DNA of 17,449 nucleotides from Sphingobacteriia bacterium (GTDB taxonomy: Bacteria; Bacteroidota; Bacteroidia; NS11-12g; UBA955): assembly GCA_021151535.1 (NCBI GenBank), contig JAGKXC010000045.1, positions 1-17,449 of the forward strand, in the 5' to 3' direction. Under the pieces are notes generated by a model. It ran no database searches and had not been told where the DNA came from. It saw nothing but the letters and a program-made list of their open reading frames with translations. The first letter of the stretch is position 1, and each line of letters begins with the position of its first letter. The position numbers and the translations under genes are program-made. This document shows positions 14,375 through 17,449 of this stretch, piece by piece.

Positions 14375-15367
14375 ATGTTTGCCAAATCCCCAAACCGCAG
14401 CTACGGACTTCTAGCAATCGCAGCTACCCTGCTGTTTGCTGCCCTAGACCTTTGCTGGGATTTACCCTTGCAAACTTCGCTAGCGCAATGGTTGGGATCG
14501 GATGTTTTCTACGAATTTCGTTTCCCACGTGTATTTGGCGCCATTTTGGGTGGAATTTCGCTGGCTTGGAGCGGACAAATGATGCAAACCCTGTTTCGCA
14601 ACCCCTTGGCAGGCCCCTTCCTTATTGGCATTACGCCCGGTGCATCCTTCGGAATCGCCATACTCACATTCCTCGGTGGAACATTGCAATTCTCCTTGGG
14701 ATCTGCATACTCTCCTAGCCTCCCCATGGCCGCCCTCGTTGGCGCACTTGCCGTAATGGGCCTTCAATGGCAATTGCATAAAAAATGGAACGATTTAAAC
14801 ACCCTGCTTCTCGGCGGGTTAATCCTGGGATATTTTTTTAGCGCAGCCATCGATATCCTACAACGCTGGGGCGAAGCCAACCAACTAAAATTCTACACCA
14901 TGTGGGGACAAGGCAGCTTCGACCGTTTGGACGTTGCACAACTCAATCCACTTGCCGCAGTTGCCATCATCGGAGGCGTAATTTTATATGCCAGAAGATT
15001 CCATTTTAACAATTATTTATTGGGCGATATCCATGTAGAAAGCGCAGGAAGCAACCTCAAAACCTTGAGAAAAGAACTGATGGTGGGAAGCGCCGTAATG
15101 GCCGCCATCACTACCGCCTACTGCGGCCCCATCTCCTTCGTGGGAATCATTGCCCCACACCTAGCAAAAATGCTTACCAAAACCGAAGCCCATGAGAAAA
15201 ACATGGCATTAACCGCTCTTTTTGGCGCGGCGTTAACCGTTGCTGCTGATTTCATTTCCCATTACGCCATCCCCAATTTTACCCTGCCCCTGAACGCCGT
15301 GCTCTCTATTATCGGAGCACCCATCGTGATGGTGATTTTACTCACTCCAACTTCTCAACGCGGATAA
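14375..15367 (+). CDS. FecCD/BtuC-family ABC transporter permease
   Basis: A 330-residue inner-membrane permease for iron-siderophore, haem or cobalamin import, with about ten hydrophobic segments. Family motifs include RFPRVFGAILGGISLAWSG (49-67), QTLFRNPLAGPFLIGITPGA (71-90), GDIHVESAG (217-225), CGPISFVGIIAPHLAK (250-265, the coupling region facing the ATPase) and LPLNAVLSIIGAPIVMVILL (304-323). Length is normal. It follows the binding-protein gene by 20 bases and forms a two-gene transport unit with it. No ATP-binding subunit gene follows; instead the gene overlaps the convergent DUF4294-type gene by 26 bases. The ATPase must be supplied from elsewhere in the genome if the transporter works. 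Confidence 0.92.
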   Translation: MFAKSPNRSYGLLAIAATLLFAALDLCWDLPLQTSLAQWLGSDVFYEFRFPRVFGAILGGISLAWSGQMMQTLFRNPLAGPFLIGITPGASFGIAILTFLGGTLQFSLGSAYSPSLPMAALVGALAVMGLQWQLHKKWNDLNTLLLGGLILGYFFSAAIDILQRWGEANQLKFYTMWGQGSFDRLDVAQLNPLAAVAIIGGVILYARRFHFNNYLLGDIHVESAGSNLKTLRKELMVGSAVMAAITTAYCGPISFVGIIAPHLAKMLTKTEAHEKNMALTALFGAALTVAADFISHYAIPNFTLPLNAVLSIIGAPIVMVILLTPTSQRG

Positions 15368-15887
15368 TATTCTCAATCTGATAATCCATAATTGGATCGT
15401 ATTCCACCTTCAAATTGTGGCCATAAATGCTGCCAAACGCTTGCCAAAACAATGCCTCACCCGTTCCACGGTAATTGCGCATAATCTCCCAACTGGTTTT
15501 GCCCGTTTCCCGGTGCAACAACTTCATTAGCACCTGCCCCTCACCAATCGTTAAATTCTTCAACTGCGCCATGTACAATTGCTTCAAACTCTCCTCGCAC
15601 TCCTTCACATATTTCTTCCGAGCTCGCTTATCCTGAATCGTGTTCAATTTGTCTTCCATCGCCTTCATTTTCAATGCCGCCATCTTCGCATAAGGCAATG
15701 TTTTCTTTACCCTGCGCTTCAACAACAAATACGCCTGCTTCTTCTCCTCGTCCATACTCGATGTAATCAAAATCGGATCGATACGCTCAAAATCCGACGT
15801 ATAAATGGTGTCGATTTTTTTCTCTTGCGCTTTCACGGGCGATGCAAGAGCCACCAACATCAATAACCCCAATATCCTTAACATCAT
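15342..15887 (-). CDS. DUF4294-type exported protein
   Basis: A 181-residue protein with a signal peptide (1-20, MMLRILGLLMLVALASPVKA), so it is exported. The body is basic and mostly helical. The C-terminal block LTIGEGQVLMKLLHRETGKT (112-131), continued by SWEIMRNYRGTGEALFWQ, is the hallmark I associate with DUF4294, a family restricted to Bacteroidota and without known function. Its 3' end overlaps the end of the permease gene on the other strand by 26 bases. The start ATG at 15887 is preceded by TAAATTTC, one mismatch from the -7 consensus and too weak to annotate. It could alternatively start at the second ATG codon with no effect on the signal peptide. Confidence 0.83.
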   Translation of the reverse strand: MMLRILGLLMLVALASPVKAQEKKIDTIYTSDFERIDPILITSSMDEEKKQAYLLLKRRVKKTLPYAKMAALKMKAMEDKLNTIQDKRARKKYVKECEESLKQLYMAQLKNLTIGEGQVLMKLLHRETGKTSWEIMRNYRGTGEALFWQAFGSIYGHNLKVEYDPIMDYQIENIIRVEKLE

Positions 15888-15952
15888 GAGCGAAATTTAC
15901 AATGAAACTTTAATAATTTAACATTTGCATCAGCTCCATTCTCCCAATTCCG

Positions 15953-15981
15953 ATAAACCGTCTATTTTATTCGGTTTTTAT
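15953..15981 (+). terminator. Weak hairpin at the 3' end of the PKD/T9SS gene
   Basis: AAACCG (15955-15960) pairs with CGGTTT (15973-15978) around a 12-base AT-rich loop. A T run follows only in the plus direction, where no gene ends, so its role as a terminator of the minus-strand gene is doubtful. Confidence 0.25.
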
Positions 15982-17449
15982 CAGCACCAAAGAATTAACT
16001 CCATTCATATCGGATACCTGAAGATGATAAATACCGGTTGACCAGGATTGGGTGTTGATGGCGATGGGGATTTCTGCTGCTGTTGTGGTGTACAACAACC
16101 TTCCCTTACTGTCCCAAATGCGGATCATCGTGCCCCCCGCATTGGAAATCATCCCATTGTTTTGGATGTACAATTTCTCTGCAAATGGATTGGGATGTAC
16201 TTGCCACTGCGACATCGTTTTTCCAGACTCTATGCCCAATACTTCTATCTTAATTGCTGGCAATTGAATACTGTCTTCACAACCATCTGCATACCCATAC
16301 AACAGCGGTTTGTATATCCCTTTTTTCTGGTAACTGTGTTGCGGATTGCTCACTGTTGAGGTAGTTTTTACTCCGCCGATGCTATCTCCAAACTCCCATA
16401 CATAATTGGTTGTTTTGCCTGTAAGTAAGTTGTTGCCTGTAAATTGTATCCATTCGTTTTCCTTGGCCATATTCATATTGCTGCAATTCTTTGCAAATTG
16501 ATACGCGCTGACTAAAAACTTGCTTTTGGGTATCCAATACCGCTAAGTACTGGGTATCTACAAATCCGCATAAACTGCTACTACTTTGATAATAATAATA
16601 CGCAGCAATGGTGTCGGGGTACTTTTGTAAATTCTTTAATCGAATCGTTTCTCCTGCACCTTGTTCGCTCTTCCAAAATCCACCGGTAGGAAGTATTTTT
16701 ATCTTACTCAAAACAAAGCTGTCTGTTGATTGACACAATTTCGGTAATGATGAACTATAAAATTGGGTGGTATCTACAGTTACCCATGTAGTAAATGTTC
16801 CACTACATCCTCCGCTGGTAGTAATAACGGCTGTTACCAAATTTTTTGCTGCGGTATAAAAGTAGTTCACTTGCGTATCTTGGTTATGGGAACTTTTTGA
16901 TCCATCTGAACCTTCAATTTGCCAATTCGCTGTAGGCTTAAAGCCTTTTATACTCGATGTAATAAAAACACTTTCTTTTCTTGCTCCGCATAACACCTTG
17001 GTTTCTGACAAGCTCACTGAAAGCAAACTATCCGATCCCAAATCAAATGCCTTGGTGTAATCACAGCCTGCGGTATCCTGTAAACGCAACAACACCCTAG
17101 TAGGTTTGTAAATATCGTAATTCAATGTGTCTTTGAGGAAAACCATAGAATCTACATCCCATTGACTTTGCAGTTTACCTGAAAACCCTTTTACTTGGGT
17201 GGGATAATATCGTTGGTTGGTGTCAAAAGCACATACCGTTTGTCGGTTCAACTGAAAATCCAAATTGGGCCAATGGGCTTTCATATCTACGCTATCATAA
17301 AAAGTTCTTTCGCTGCAATAGGCCTTTACGGCACTGGCTTTACACAAAAAATAATACTTGGATTGCGTTAGCCCCGTGAGCACAACGGTACTACTTTTTA
17401 CAGTTTTGATGGGCTTGGTTTGCCATGAGTCTTTGTAAATCTGCCAACT
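15967..17449 (-). CDS. Large secreted protein with PKD-like domains and T9SS type A sorting domain, 5' partial, apparent frameshift
   Basis: The C-terminal part of a large cell-surface or secreted protein; the start lies beyond the right edge. The reading frame is open from 17449 leftward (SWQIYKDSWQTKPIKTV, then a segment like a fibronectin III strand, LTGLTQSKYYFLC) through several cysteine-containing Ig/PKD-like repeats, and hits a stop at 16382. From about 16518 to 15967 the next frame is clearly the continuation. It has a PKD domain with NYVWEFGDS and HSYQKKGIY, then a C-terminal T9SS domain starting at WQVHPNPFAEKLYIQNNG and ending SWSTGIYHLQVSD and VLIKTE. The sorting domain implies export by the type IX system and removal or anchoring at the outer membrane. 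One T too many near 16514-16518 would explain the break. Function beyond adhesion or scaffold-like architecture is unknown. Confidence 0.8.
16514..16518 (-). other. Probable frameshift site in the PKD/T9SS gene
   Basis: The coding strand has a run of five T here. With four T the reading becomes TQKQVLVSAYQFAKNCSNMN, which flows into the PKD and sorting domains. As it stands the first frame stops at 16382, about 130 bases later, and the two frames overlap. The exact base is inferred from the protein pattern. Confidence 0.55.

Overview
This window appears to be chromosomal DNA from a member of the Bacteroidota. Three kinds of evidence support this. First, the gene content is typical of the phylum: a DUF4296-type lipoprotein, a DUF4294-type exported protein, a secreted protein with a type IX secretion (T9SS) C-terminal sorting domain, and a beta-propeller exoprotein. 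Second, several promoters carry the Bacteroidota -7 box TAnnTTTG, and the dnaN promoter matches the full TTG-N19-TAnnTTTG consensus. Third, Shine-Dalgarno sequences are mostly absent. I cannot place it below phylum level from sequence alone. No stretch longer than about 170 bases lacks a gene. I saw no tRNA, rRNA, CRISPR array or recognisable transposase.

Left part (1-7710) is all on the minus strand. Read in transcription order: a DUF4296-like lipoprotein and mutS2 form a tight pair. After a 167-base gap containing a promoter come folD, queE, a class-C beta-lactamase-fold serine hydrolase and a beta-propeller (BNR/sortilin-like) exoprotein. The exoprotein runs off the left edge and carries an apparent one-base frameshift. 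At 7711-7845 lies the divergent promoter region between the lipoprotein and the plus-strand yggS-like gene, with TTCGC repeats phased at 21 bases.

Middle part (8518-11564) is the most unusual region. It is a visibly AT-richer, three-gene plus-strand operon inserted between two housekeeping genes, yggS and dnaN. It encodes an exported protein of unknown family and two single-pass membrane proteins that each begin with a GYF_2-like domain. One of these ends in a transglutaminase-like cysteine protease domain with an intact Cys-His-Asp set; the other ends in a small beta-sandwich-like domain. The operon starts one base after a perfect 11-bp inverted repeat, ends at a bidirectional terminator, and is bracketed by a perfect 11-bp direct repeat (8523-8533 and 11553-11563). 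The function is unknown. An envelope-located system acting on proteins or peptides is a reasonable inference.

Right part (11565-17449): dnaN (beta clamp) and a FtsB/DivIC-like division protein lie on the minus strand. A siderophore/cobalamin-type substrate-binding lipoprotein and its FecCD/BtuC-like permease lie on the plus strand, with no ATPase gene following. A DUF4294-type gene converges on and overlaps the permease. The window ends inside a large secreted PKD/T9SS-sorted protein on the minus strand, which is also interrupted by a one-base frameshift. Both frameshifts lie at short T runs of the coding strand, so sequencing or assembly error must be excluded before calling either gene broken.
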